This document shows positions 1 through 7,938 of a DNA stretch of 38,881 bases, piece after piece. The translations under genes were made by a program, and so were the position numbers. Location: the NCBI GenBank assembly GCA_005800815.1, contig SYEK01000001.1, forward strand, positions 1 to 38,881, written 5' to 3'. Under the pieces are notes generated by a model that was given only the letters and a program-made list of their open reading frames with translations, was not told where the DNA came from and did no database searches. Every line of letters begins with the position of its first letter. Within the stretch, counting starts at the first letter, position 1. Origin of the DNA: Actinomycetota bacterium (GTDB lineage: Bacteria; Actinomycetota; Actinomycetes; Nanopelagicales; Nanopelagicaceae).

Positions 1-30
1 ACACCAACACCAACACCAACACCAACACCC
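1..30 (+). repeat. Hexamer repeat encoding (Thr-Pro)n
   Basis: About five tandem copies of ACACCA run into the window from its left edge, read in frame as Thr-Pro. The true length is unknown because the array is cut by the window start. It is a coding microsatellite that forms a flexible linker and could change length by slippage in whole Thr-Pro units without a frameshift. Confidence 0.85.
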
Positions 31-936
31 AAGAGTTTAACCCCACTTGAGATAATGTATTTAGATTTCTACTCTCGTTTTTTAACAGCCTCTAGAAGCG
101 TAGGCTCTCAATTTAACTTTGTCCTCTGTCCTAACATTGATCAATCAATGGCAGATCTTATTAAACGAAATTATATTGATGCCTCCTCGTTCTGGGAACG
201 AGTTTATCGAGCTAAGTCCCGCGTAAATTGGTTGTTAATGACTGAAAAAGATTGGGATTGTTGGTATGAATATACGGCAAAATTTGAAGGACCTAATTCA
301 GCAAGTAGAGTATGGAATAATTGGAATAAAGTTACGGGGTTATTTAATGGTTACCAGGTGACAGATAAAATGTTCACAGGTTATGGCACTGGCGTTCGAG
401 AGGGTGGAATATTTGCTCAATACAATCTGATTGGCAGTAACTATACGAATGCACCCACACCACTAGTAGTGCATCACGAAGCAGTTCACATCTATCAATC
501 GCAGCTAATGTCAGACAACCACTTAACATCTAAAGCCAGCACTCTAGCTTGTTGGTTTACCGAAGGACAAGCAAATCTCTTTGGCGCTCCCATAGCCTTG
601 AAAGGTGATCCGACGTCATATCGGGAGACAGAGAAAAGGCTTCTTCTTGGGGTTTATCCGAATGCAGCTATTTATAAAAAAGATGATTGGATGGCAGTCC
701 TTCAAGACCTCAAGAAAAATAGAGATTTCTGCTTTAATAAGCGCTTAGGATATTCACTAGGCTGGTTTGCCTTAGAGTGGACTTATCTCAATCATTCAAT
801 TGAGCAAATGCACTCTTTTCTTGAAAGCATTACTAAGGGAAGTACGTGGGAGCAAGCAATCGAGAGTGTTTTAAAGATGAATGAGCAAAGTTATTTTGCA
901 AATATTGCTGCGTATCTAGCCGATGAACTCTATTAA
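1..936 (+). CDS. Metallopeptidase-like protein with Thr-Pro linker (5' partial)
   Basis: The reading frame is open from base 1, so the gene starts upstream of the window. An ATG at 55 is internal: the bases before it encode a Thr-Pro repeat in the same frame. Such linkers usually join a signal peptide or wall-attached part to an outer domain, so secretion or surface display is inferred. The globular part carries HEAVH (codons at 475-489), preceded by another His, and WFTEG about 24 residues later (Glu codon 562-564). HExxH followed by a downstream Glu is the zinc site of gluzincin-type metallopeptidases. Trp, Tyr and Asn are frequent, as in extracellular proteins. The gene is visibly more AT-rich than typA or adnA, which fits a variable or transferred region. 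The substrate is unknown, and the family assignment rests only on the motif pattern. Confidence 0.6.
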   Translation, partial: TPTPTPTPTPKSLTPLEIMYLDFYSRFLTASRSVGSQFNFVLCPNIDQSMADLIKRNYIDASSFWERVYRAKSRVNWLLMTEKDWDCWYEYTAKFEGPNSASRVWNNWNKVTGLFNGYQVTDKMFTGYGTGVREGGIFAQYNLIGSNYTNAPTPLVVHHEAVHIYQSQLMSDNHLTSKASTLACWFTEGQANLFGAPIALKGDPTSYRETEKRLLLGVYPNAAIYKKDDWMAVLQDLKKNRDFCFNKRLGYSLGWFALEWTYLNHSIEQMHSFLESITKGSTWEQAIESVLKMNEQSYFANIAAYLADELY

Positions 937-983
937 CTACACTTCTATAGAAAGTAACAAGTCCCTACATATTTACTTAATTT

Positions 984-1067
984 ATGACCAACATTGGAAA
1001 TATGTATGGCCCGAATTTTACCTTTCTTGGAATTCCTGCCTGTGATTTAGAAAGACTTTCTCTGTAG
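984..1067 (+). pseudogene. Possible remnant of an agmatinase 5' end
   Basis: A 27-codon frame opens with ATG at 984 and ends at TAG 1065-1067. It contains YGPNFTFLGIPACDL, which resembles, from memory, the N-terminal region of actinobacterial agmatinase/ureohydrolase proteins (YGPDFTFLGVPRCDL-like). The conserved manganese-binding core that should follow is absent. Agmatinase would fit beside the aminotransferase/dehydrogenase pair in polyamine or guanidino-compound breakdown. The match is short, so chance similarity is possible. Confidence 0.3.
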
Positions 1068-1113
1068 TTATTTGATCCATACATACATGGCCACCTTGGA
1101 TCTGATAGATGGG

Positions 1114-1127
1114 ACCCAGGCCTGGGT
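1114..1127. repeat. 14-bp perfect palindrome ACCCAGGCCTGGGT
   Basis: A perfect inverted repeat without a loop lies in the spacer between the metallopeptidase gene and the convergent aminotransferase gene. It could be an operator-like site or part of a weak transcription end, but no T-tract follows on either strand. Apart from this and the agmatinase-like frame, I see nothing in 937-1164. Confidence 0.4.
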
Positions 1128-1164
1128 GCACATATGTATTAAGTACAATATAGATGGAGTTAGA

Positions 1165-2517
1165 TCAAAGGCCTGTGTAGTATTTTGCGATTTCGCCCAA
1201 TGATTTATCTAAGATCTCGATACCGAGCTGAGCATCCTCGACTGAGATATTGCAGGGAGGACACAAGTGAATTCGGTTAAAGTTGTTGAATGGCATCAAG
1301 CCATTCTTCTTACAGGCCGCTACTAACTCGTTCATCGCAGGACTCGATGCGCCATATGGTGCAAGGGGCTCGTGCGTCGCGCGATCACTGACCATATCCA
1401 CGCCCCAAAAGACACCTACCCCCCGGATATCACCGATGACCTTGTGTCTCTTTGCCAATTCGTGCAGCCCCGGTCCCAAGACTTTCTCACCTATCATCGC
1501 TGCGTTCTCGAGCATCTTCTCTTGCTTCATGACATCGATAGTTGCAACTGCCGTCGCACATGCCAGAGGGTGGCCCATGTATGTCATGCCACCTGCAAAG
1601 ACTCGCTCATCAAAGGTCTTTGAGACTGCCTGGCTGATGACAACCCCACCGAGAGCGATATAGCCAGAGGTAACACCCTTTGCAAAGGTGATGAGGTCTG
1701 GGATCACAGAGCTGTGTTGGTATCCAAACCACTTACCCGTGCGTCCAAAGCCGCACATGACCTCATCGGCGATCCATAAGATCTGGTACTTATCGCATAG
1801 AGCGCGAACTCCTTCAAGGTATCCCTTGGGTGGGAACAAAACACCGGCGGTACCAGGTACTGATTCAATGAGGATCGCACCAATCGTGTGGGGACCTTCA
1901 AAGATAATTGTCTGTTCAAGATGCTCGAGTGCGCGCTTGCACTCCTCGGCCTCATCCTTGGCCCAGAAGGCGCTGCGATAAAGATATGGCCCCCAGAAAT
2001 GTACGTGGCCAAATGCAAACTCGTTAGGGAATCTGCGTGGATCACCCGTTGCATTGATCGCAGCACCTGTGTTGCCGTGATAGGAGCGATAGGTAGAGAG
2101 AATCTTGTGTTTGTGAGTGTGCATACGTGCCATACGGATGGCATTCTCGACTGCCTCTGCTCCAGCGTTAGTGAAAAAAACCTTTGCAAAGTTCGAGCCA
2201 GCTAATTCAACGATGCGTTGCGCCGCCTCATTCCTGGCATCGTTGGCATGTTGGGGTGCCACGGTGGTGAGAATCTCGGCCTGGGATTGAATAGCCTTGA
2301 TCACGGTCGGGTGCTGATGACCGATGTTTGTAAAGACCAACTGAGAGGAGAAATCCAAATAGACCTTGCCTGCATGATCCCAAAAACGTGATCCAGAGCC
2401 ACTGGCTACTGGTATGGGAGAGATAGCGCCTTGAGCCGACCATGAGTGAAATACATACTTATGGTCTGCAGCACTCACGGAGGCCTGCTTCTCTGAATCA
2501 CTGATCGGGGCTGTCAT
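1165..2517 (-). CDS. Class III (omega) aminotransferase, PLP-dependent
   Basis: This 450-residue fold-type I aminotransferase of class III moves an amino group from an omega-amino compound to an oxo acid. Visible motifs are FFTNAGAEAVENAIRMAR near residue 115, SYHGNT near 145, the PLP-binding Asp251 in DEVMCGFGRTG, and Lys280 in LITFAKGVTSGY as the Schiff-base lysine. The overall pattern is close to the taurine-pyruvate and beta-alanine-pyruvate group. The divergent neighbour is a semialdehyde dehydrogenase, so I infer that beta-alanine, beta-aminoisobutyrate or a similar amine is converted to the semialdehyde oxidised by that enzyme. I chose the ATG at 2517 because it leaves a 60-bp divergent spacer and has TAAGGT seven nucleotides upstream; an upstream ATG at 2595 would overlap the neighbour's start. 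The substrate cannot be fixed from sequence. Confidence 0.85.
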   Translation of the reverse strand: MTAPISDSEKQASVSAADHKYVFHSWSAQGAISPIPVASGSGSRFWDHAGKVYLDFSSQLVFTNIGHQHPTVIKAIQSQAEILTTVAPQHANDARNEAAQRIVELAGSNFAKVFFTNAGAEAVENAIRMARMHTHKHKILSTYRSYHGNTGAAINATGDPRRFPNEFAFGHVHFWGPYLYRSAFWAKDEAEECKRALEHLEQTIIFEGPHTIGAILIESVPGTAGVLFPPKGYLEGVRALCDKYQILWIADEVMCGFGRTGKWFGYQHSSVIPDLITFAKGVTSGYIALGGVVISQAVSKTFDERVFAGGMTYMGHPLACATAVATIDVMKQEKMLENAAMIGEKVLGPGLHELAKRHKVIGDIRGVGVFWGVDMVSDRATHEPLAPYGASSPAMNELVAACKKNGLMPFNNFNRIHLCPPCNISVEDAQLGIEILDKSLGEIAKYYTGL

Positions 2518-2577
2518 CACACCAACCTTATGTCTAGTAGGTGGCGTCAGTCTAATGCCCTGAAGTAGATTGCGCCT
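2518..2577. promoter_or_regulatory. Divergent leaderless-type promoters, aminotransferase / mmsA
   Basis: Only 60 bp separate the two start codons. On the plus strand TAGATT (2566-2571) lies six nucleotides before the mmsA ATG. On the minus strand TAAGGT (2530 to 2525) lies seven nucleotides before the aminotransferase ATG. Both fit an actinobacterial -10 (TANNNT) placed so that transcription would start at the start codon. No good Shine-Dalgarno sequence precedes either gene, and no convincing -35 is seen. Confidence 0.5.
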
Positions 2578-4062
2578 ATGGATCAGATTACGCATTGGAT
2601 CAATGGCGCCCCCGATATCTCAAAGCCAAATCGAACCGGTAATATCTATAATCCCGCTTCTGGAAAGTGCACGAAGAGTGTTGCCTTTGCTGATGCTGCA
2701 ACTATTGATCGCGCAGTCGATGCCGCAACAGTGGCTTTTACAACCTGGCGCCATAGCTCGCTCACCAGGCGCACCCAAGTTCTCTTTGCTTTTCGCGAAT
2801 TAATGCAACAAAACAAAGAAAAAATCGCTGCCCTTATCACCGATGAGCACGGCAAGGTCTTAAGTGATGCTGCAGGTGAGGTAACACGTGGTCTTGAGGT
2901 CGTTGAGTTTGCCTGCGGAATCCCACATCTTCTCAAGGGAGCTTTCTCCGAGGAGGTCTCAAGCGGCGTTGATGTCTATTCGATTCGACAGGGGATCGGC
3001 CCTGTTGCGATTATCTCTCCCTTTAATTTTCCAGCGATGGTCCCGATGTGGTTCTTTCCTGTTGCAATCGCCTGTGGCAATACCGTTGTGCTCAAGCCAT
3101 CTGAGAAGGATCCGAGTGCGAGCATGTTCATGGCCCAATTGTGGAGACAGGCTGGACTACCACAGGGAGTTTTCAACGTTGTACATGGGGATAAAGAGGC
3201 CGTTGATGCACTCCTTGTACACCCAGGCATCAAATCGATCTCCTTCGTCGGCTCTACTGCGATTGCGCGCTATGTCTATGAGACTGGGACACAGGCTGGC
3301 AAACGAGTACAGGCTTTAGGCGGAGCAAAAAATCATATGGTCGTCTTACCCGATGCCGATCTCGAGCTTGCAGCAGATGCTGCAGTCAATGCAGGCTTTG
3401 GCTCAGCCGGAGAGCGCTGCATGGCCATCTCTGTGATCGTTGCCGTAGAGCCGATTGGTAACGCTCTCGTTGCTCGGATCAAATCCCGTATGGCCAATAT
3501 CAAGATCGGTGATGGGAGCCAGAATCCCGATATGGGCCCTCTGGTCACTGCAGCCCATCGAGATAAGGTCGCCTCATACATCGCAGCCGGTGCACAAGAG
3601 GGTGCAACCCTTGTTGTAGATGGTCGTGAGTTAAAGATTACTGGTGATGGTTTCTTCCTTGGGCCAACTCTGCTCGATCACATCACACCAGAGATGTCGG
3701 TATATAACGATGAGATCTTTGGCCCAGTACTGAGTGTTATTCGCGTCAACTCTTATGATGAGGCTCTAGCCCTTGTCAATGGCCATCAATATGGAAATGG
3801 AACTGCGATCTTTACTAACGATGGTGGCGCAGCCCGGCGTTATCAAAATGAGGTTGAGGTCGGTATGGTCGGCATCAACGTTCCCATCCCAGTTCCGATG
3901 GCGTATTACTCATTTGGTGGTTGGAAGAACTCACTCTTCGGTGACTCTCATGCACATGGTATCGAGGGTGTTCACTTCTTCACCCGTGGCAAAGTCGTCA
4001 CTAGTCGTTGGTTAGATCCAAGCCACGGTGGAATCAACTTAGGCTTCCCACAGAATGATTGA
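2578..4062 (+). CDS. mmsA: CoA-acylating methylmalonate-semialdehyde dehydrogenase
   Basis: This 494-residue aldehyde dehydrogenase is of the MmsA type. It oxidises methylmalonate or malonate semialdehyde with NAD and CoA to propionyl-CoA or acetyl-CoA plus CO2, in valine, beta-alanine and pyrimidine breakdown. It shows the family opening ITHWINGA...YNPASG, the cofactor-region motifs ISPFNFPAMVPMWFFP and LKPSEKDPSAS, GSTAIARYVYETGT, GGAKNHMVVLPDAD, and catalytic Cys281 in GSAGERCMAIS. GFGSAGERCM and KNSLFGDSHAHGIEGVHFFT are typical of MmsA rather than of simple aldehyde dehydrogenases. It is transcribed away from the aminotransferase that probably supplies its substrate. The ATG start fits both the family N-terminus and the upstream TAGATT. 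Confidence 0.93.
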   Translation: MDQITHWINGAPDISKPNRTGNIYNPASGKCTKSVAFADAATIDRAVDAATVAFTTWRHSSLTRRTQVLFAFRELMQQNKEKIAALITDEHGKVLSDAAGEVTRGLEVVEFACGIPHLLKGAFSEEVSSGVDVYSIRQGIGPVAIISPFNFPAMVPMWFFPVAIACGNTVVLKPSEKDPSASMFMAQLWRQAGLPQGVFNVVHGDKEAVDALLVHPGIKSISFVGSTAIARYVYETGTQAGKRVQALGGAKNHMVVLPDADLELAADAAVNAGFGSAGERCMAISVIVAVEPIGNALVARIKSRMANIKIGDGSQNPDMGPLVTAAHRDKVASYIAAGAQEGATLVVDGRELKITGDGFFLGPTLLDHITPEMSVYNDEIFGPVLSVIRVNSYDEALALVNGHQYGNGTAIFTNDGGAARRYQNEVEVGMVGINVPIPVPMAYYSFGGWKNSLFGDSHAHGIEGVHFFTRGKVVTSRWLDPSHGGINLGFPQND

Positions 4063-4102
4063 TCTGCCCGCCCTACGGTTGGAAAAGATGTGAATCGAAC
4101 CT

Positions 4103-4130
4103 TTGAGATCTCATAGGCGTTTTGTAGGCT
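4103..4130 (+). promoter_or_regulatory. Putative fbiC promoter
   Basis: TTGAGA (4103-4108) and TAGGCT (4125-4130) are separated by 16 bp, which fits a housekeeping sigma promoter. A second possible -10, TAAACT, lies at 4132-4137. The transcript would have a leader of about 40 nt. That leader includes a strong purine-rich SD, GGAGGGAG (4160-4167), which sits rather far (15 nt) from the fbiC ATG. Confidence 0.4.
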
Positions 4131-4182
4131 CTAAACTATGTAGGCCCAGATCAGGAATTGGAGGGAGTTCATCGAAAGTGCT

Positions 4183-6720
4183 ATGCGCAGAGCGCTCCGC
4201 CGAGCCAGTGACTCTGCAACCCTGAATTTAGATGAAATAACCATCTTGCTCTCGGCAAGGGATGAGGCCTTGTCGCAGCTGTGTGCCTGTGCAGCTCGAG
4301 TGCGAGATGCAGGCTTACTCGAAGCTGGGCGTGCAGGCATCATTACTTACTCACCAAAGGTATTCATTCCTTTGACTCGTCTTTGCCGCGATCGCTGCCA
4401 TTACTGCACCTTTGCAACCACGCCTAACAACGTTAGCTCAGCCTATTTAGAGATTGCTCAGGTAGTTCAGATCGCCAAAGAGGGAGCAAGTGCAGGTTGC
4501 CTTGAGGCACTCTTTACCCTGGGTGATCGTCCTGAAGATAGATGGGAGGTAGCAGGTGAGTGGCTCTCTGAGCGCGGATACTCATCTACCTTGGAGTATT
4601 TACGGGCATGTGCAATCGCAGTTCTTGAGCAGACTGGCTTACTGCCACATTTAAATCCTGGTGTGATGAGTTTTGAGGAGCTCTCGCGCCTGAGGCCCGT
4701 TGCCGCAAGCATGGGGATGATGCTTGAGACATCGTCCACTCGATTATTCACTGAAAAAGGTCAGGTGCACTTTGCCAGCCCTGATAAAGATCCAAAAGTT
4801 CGATTACGCACTATCGAGGATGCCGGTCGATTATCGATTCCGTTTACGACTGGTATTTTAGTAGGAATTGGTGAATCGCTGTTGGAACGGGGAGACTCTC
4901 TCTTAAAGATAGCAAAAATAGCGAAAACATACGGTCATATTCAAGAGATTATCATTCAAAATTTTAGAGCTAAAGAAGATACCGCGATGCGTAATTCACC
5001 CGATGCTGACCGTCAAGAGTATCTAGCATGTATCGCCGTTGCCCGTCTAATATTTGGTCCTCGAATGCGCATTCAAGCACCACCGAACCTATCTGAGCCT
5101 TCAGAGTTCGCCGCTCTTATCGCTGCCGGAATCGATGATTGGGGTGGAGTTTCACCAGTCACTGCCGACCATGTCAATCCTGAGAGACCTTGGCCAGAAA
5201 TCGAATTACTGGCCCATGAGGGCCAGTTGGCTGGTTTTGAGTTACGAGCACGTCTAACTATTTATTCAAACTTTGTGCAGTCAGTGGATCGATGGGTTGA
5301 TCCAAAAATGAAGCCTTTCATCAACTCATTGGCAGATCACAATGGATTAGCAACCCCGCATGTCAGAGCAGTTGGTTCGCCTTGGCAAGAACATAGTGAG
5401 GGCCTGCAGAGTGTGGGTCGAATTGATCTAGGTGACTCGATTGATATCCGGGGTCGTGATAGTCAGATGCGAAGTGACTTTGACTCAATTTATGGGCACT
5501 GGCCAAGCATCTCGGATGAGTTCGATCAACTCAGGTCGACAGGCTCTCCTGCCTGGAAGTCATCCTTCATGTCTGTGCTGTCAAAAGTGAGCAAAAATCC
5601 CAGTGCCCTTTCCAGGAATGAGGCTCTGACCCTATTTGCTGCCGATGGTCAAGAGCTTGACTCACTCGTGCAAGCCGCAGATGAAAAACGCACTGAATTA
5701 GTGGGTGATGATGTCACTTATATAGTAAATAGAAATATCAACTTCACGAACATCTGTTATACCGGCTGTAGATTCTGCGCTTTTGCACAACGTAAGAGTG
5801 ATGCAGATGCATATCTACTCTCTATTGAAGAGATCAAGTTACGAGCCAATCAAGCATGGGCCCTGGGTGCCAACGAAGTTTGTATCCAGGCGGGTATTCA
5901 TCCTGATTTACCTGGTGATGTCTACTTTGATGTGGCACGTGCAGTAAAGGAAGTGGCACCCGATATTCATATTCATGCCTTTTCACCTATGGAAATATTT
6001 AGTGGTTCAATCAAGTTAGGAATCTCATATAGAGAGTGGTTACAACAAGCTAAAGATGCTGGTCTTGGGACAATTCCTGGTACTGCTGCTGAGATTTTAG
6101 ATGATGAGATCCGTTGGATTCTCACAAAGGCAAAATTACCTGCAAAAGCTTGGATAGAGATAGTCCGCGAAGCACATTTGTTAGGTATCAGATCCTCAGC
6201 AACAATGATGTATGGACACATTGACAATGAGTCACATTGGTATGATCACATAATCACAATTAGGAATTTGCAAGTAGAGACCGGTGGCTTTACCGAATTT
6301 GTCCCACTTCCATTCGTGCACTACTCATCACCAATCTACTTGGCTGGTATTGCCAGGCCAGGTCCAACAGTAAGAGAAAATCGAGTTGTTCACGCCATGT
6401 CCAGATTGTTATTGGCAGGTTCAATAAATAATATTCAATGCTCGTGGGTCAAACTCGGATTACATGGCCCAGATGGTGTGCTCTCTCTTTTGGCTGGCGG
6501 GGTAAATGACATTGGTGGAACGCTGATGGAGGAGACAATCAGTCGAATGGCTGGGAGCACTCATGGCTCTTTGCGAACTGTCTTTGAACTAGAGGAGATT
6601 GCCCAGTTGGCCGCTCGTCCGGCACGGGCACGTACCACCACTTATGGGGCCGTCTCCTCTGATCGCGAGAGACTCTCACGCCGTGCTAATATCAAGCAAT
6701 TGTTTCCGGGGTCGGTGTAA
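4183..6720 (+). CDS. fbiC: FO synthase, fused CofG-CofH (FbiC)
   Basis: FbiC makes 7,8-didemethyl-8-hydroxy-5-deazariboflavin, the chromophore of coenzyme F420, from tyrosine and 5-amino-6-ribitylamino-uracil. The 845-residue protein has two radical SAM halves. The N-terminal CofG-like half has the iron-sulfur motif CRDRCHYC (Cys68, Cys72, Cys75), and the C-terminal CofH-like half has CYTGCRFC (Cys525, Cys529, Cys532). Each CxxxCxxC binds a 4Fe-4S cluster that cleaves SAM. Length and domain order match the fused form of Actinobacteria. The riboflavin operon follows at once and supplies the shared uracil intermediate. The last codons and the TAA stop lie inside the FMN riboswitch. I use ATG 4183; no better in-frame start fits the SD at 4160-4167, whose spacing is long. 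Confidence 0.95.
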   Translation: MRRALRRASDSATLNLDEITILLSARDEALSQLCACAARVRDAGLLEAGRAGIITYSPKVFIPLTRLCRDRCHYCTFATTPNNVSSAYLEIAQVVQIAKEGASAGCLEALFTLGDRPEDRWEVAGEWLSERGYSSTLEYLRACAIAVLEQTGLLPHLNPGVMSFEELSRLRPVAASMGMMLETSSTRLFTEKGQVHFASPDKDPKVRLRTIEDAGRLSIPFTTGILVGIGESLLERGDSLLKIAKIAKTYGHIQEIIIQNFRAKEDTAMRNSPDADRQEYLACIAVARLIFGPRMRIQAPPNLSEPSEFAALIAAGIDDWGGVSPVTADHVNPERPWPEIELLAHEGQLAGFELRARLTIYSNFVQSVDRWVDPKMKPFINSLADHNGLATPHVRAVGSPWQEHSEGLQSVGRIDLGDSIDIRGRDSQMRSDFDSIYGHWPSISDEFDQLRSTGSPAWKSSFMSVLSKVSKNPSALSRNEALTLFAADGQELDSLVQAADEKRTELVGDDVTYIVNRNINFTNICYTGCRFCAFAQRKSDADAYLLSIEEIKLRANQAWALGANEVCIQAGIHPDLPGDVYFDVARAVKEVAPDIHIHAFSPMEIFSGSIKLGISYREWLQQAKDAGLGTIPGTAAEILDDEIRWILTKAKLPAKAWIEIVREAHLLGIRSSATMMYGHIDNESHWYDHIITIRNLQVETGGFTEFVPLPFVHYSSPIYLAGIARPGPTVRENRVVHAMSRLLLAGSINNIQCSWVKLGLHGPDGVLSLLAGGVNDIGGTLMEETISRMAGSTHGSLRTVFELEEIAQLAARPARARTTTYGAVSSDRERLSRRANIKQLFPGSV
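6684..6692 (+). promoter_or_regulatory. Extended -10 promoter of the rib operon, inside fbiC
   Basis: TGCTAATAT is an exact extended -10 (TGn plus TAATAT), located in the 3' coding end of fbiC. A start seven nucleotides downstream falls at about 6699, where the first strand of riboswitch stem P1 begins. No clear -35 is present, as is common with extended -10 promoters. It would let the riboswitch and rib genes be transcribed without fbiC. Confidence 0.5.
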
Positions 6721-6824
6721 TTCCGAACCGGCAGTGAAAGTCTGCGACCCGAACGCATCCAGCGCTCGGTGGACTTGGTGTAAATCCAAGACCGACGGTT
6801 AAAGTCCGGATGAGAGGGAACAAT
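6699..6824 (+). ncRNA. FMN riboswitch (RFN element) aptamer
   Basis: The conserved RFN blocks are present in order: a GGTCGGTGTAATTCCGAACC-like first arm, a GGCAGTGAAAGTCTGCGACCC arm, a variable hairpin, GGTGTAAATCC, GACCGACGGTTAAAGTCC, and GGATGAGAGG at the 3' end. P1 can form between 6699-6707 (ATTGTTTCC) and 6816-6824 (GGGAACAAT), nine pairs including one G-U. The aptamer binds FMN and lowers expression of riboflavin genes, which fits the rib operon that follows. The 5' part overlaps the last seven codons of fbiC, whose stop codon (6718-6720) is in the first conserved arm. Confidence 0.93.
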
Positions 6825-6830
6825 AAATAG

Positions 6831-6914
6831 AGGGGCTAGCCATGCCCCTGTCTAACTGTTGTTGCTTGCACCCCGGAAATCGCTACTTAGGATTTCCATG
6901 TTTGTGAGGGGGTG
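6831..6914 (+). promoter_or_regulatory. Riboswitch expression platform with SD-masking pairing
   Basis: A hairpin AGGGGC/GCCCCT spans 6831-6849. Next, GGAAATC (6875-6881) pairs with GATTTCC (6891-6897), and adjoining CACCCC (6869-6874) pairs with GGGGTG (6909-6914), which covers most of the ribD SD at 6907-6912. The CCCCT of the first hairpin (6845-6849) could also pair with AGGGG of the SD. This suggests control at translation initiation, although the first hairpin could instead act as a terminator with a weak T-tract. The switching mechanism is inferred from base pairing by eye. Confidence 0.5.
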
Positions 6915-6918
6915 TCAG

Positions 6919-7938
6919 GTGAGCGTTCTAGAGAGCACCGTGTGTCCCTACCTGGCCCGGGCCAACGAACTGGCCTGCCTTGGCCTGGGTTTAACAGGTT
7001 CAAATCCAATTGTCGGAGCGGTTTTGGTCGATTCGCATGGAGTAATTGTCGGTGAAGGTCACCACAAAGGTGGGGCACATGCAGAGGTTGTGGCAATTGA
7101 GAGTGCTGGAGAGTTGGCTCGTGGCACCTGTCTCTACCTCACTCTTGAACCCTGCACTCATCAAGGTAAGACCGGGCCATGCACGGAGGCAATAATTGCC
7201 GCCGGCATCTCAAAAGTGGTTTTTGCAGTCAGTGACCCCAATCCAAGAGCAAGCGGTGGGGCCCAAAAACTCATAGAGGCCGGCATTGAGACTCTCCAAA
7301 TCCCAGAGGCCAGCGAGATCTCATTTGCAAATCGTGCCTGGCTGCACAAGATGAAAACAGGTCGCCCATACTTCATCTGGAAAGTTGCCAGTACTCTGGA
7401 CGCTCGTACCTCTGCTGTCGATGGTAGCTCCAAATGGATCACAGGAGCACAATCTCGCGAAGAGGTGAGCAAAATGCGTGCCCAAAGTGATGCAATACTA
7501 ATAGGAACTGCAACAGCTATCAGTGATAATCCAACTCTGGTCCCACGCAGTGATATCTCTGATCGCCCTACTAATCCAGTGCGTATTGTCATGGGCATTC
7601 GGAACATACCGGATGAATTTCACCTCAATGATGATAAGGCTGAGACAATCTACTTGCGTACTCATAATTTTGATGATCTTGTGAAGCTCTGTCAGAGCCG
7701 TGATTTCACTCAGGTACTTATTGAATCAGGGGGCGTGTTGGGGACAGAGATGTTAAAAATCGGATTGATCGATGAGTTGGTTATTTTCCAAGCTCCTAGT
7801 CTTCTTGGATCAGGCCAGTCATTCATAGGTGATCTTGATTCACACACTATAAGTGAGAAGATCGATTTGAAGCTTCAAAAAGTCGAGCAGTTCGGTAATG
7901 ACCTGAAAATCACTCTCACGAGAGAGAGGCAGGGCTAA
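6919..7938 (+). CDS. ribD: Bifunctional riboflavin biosynthesis protein RibD
   Basis: RibD deaminates 2,5-diamino-6-ribosylamino-pyrimidinone phosphate and then reduces the ribosyl side chain. The N-terminal deaminase holds the zinc site HAE (His54, Glu56) and PCTHQGKTGPC (Cys79, Cys88). The C-terminal reductase begins near RPYFIWKVASTLD and contains WITG, DAILIG and LIESGGVLGTEML. I chose GTG 6919 because AGGGGG (6907-6912) lies six nucleotides upstream and the family N-terminus begins shortly after. Earlier starts (ATG 6898, TTG 6859) would put the SD-masking region into coding sequence. At 339 residues it is a normal length. The stop is directly followed by the ribE ATG, so the genes are cotranscribed and probably translationally coupled. 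Confidence 0.93.
   Translation: MSVLESTVCPYLARANELACLGLGLTGSNPIVGAVLVDSHGVIVGEGHHKGGAHAEVVAIESAGELARGTCLYLTLEPCTHQGKTGPCTEAIIAAGISKVVFAVSDPNPRASGGAQKLIEAGIETLQIPEASEISFANRAWLHKMKTGRPYFIWKVASTLDARTSAVDGSSKWITGAQSREEVSKMRAQSDAILIGTATAISDNPTLVPRSDISDRPTNPVRIVMGIRNIPDEFHLNDDKAETIYLRTHNFDDLVKLCQSRDFTQVLIESGGVLGTEMLKIGLIDELVIFQAPSLLGSGQSFIGDLDSHTISEKIDLKLQKVEQFGNDLKITLTRERQG

Noticed and set aside
1-30. CRISPR or minisatellite array at the left edge
   Set aside because: The unit is a six-base coding repeat without spacers, read in frame as Thr-Pro.
2518-2595. N-terminal extension of the aminotransferase to 2595
   Set aside because: It would overlap the mmsA start, adds sequence not typical of the family, and the ATG at 2517 has a -10-like TAAGGT seven bases before it.
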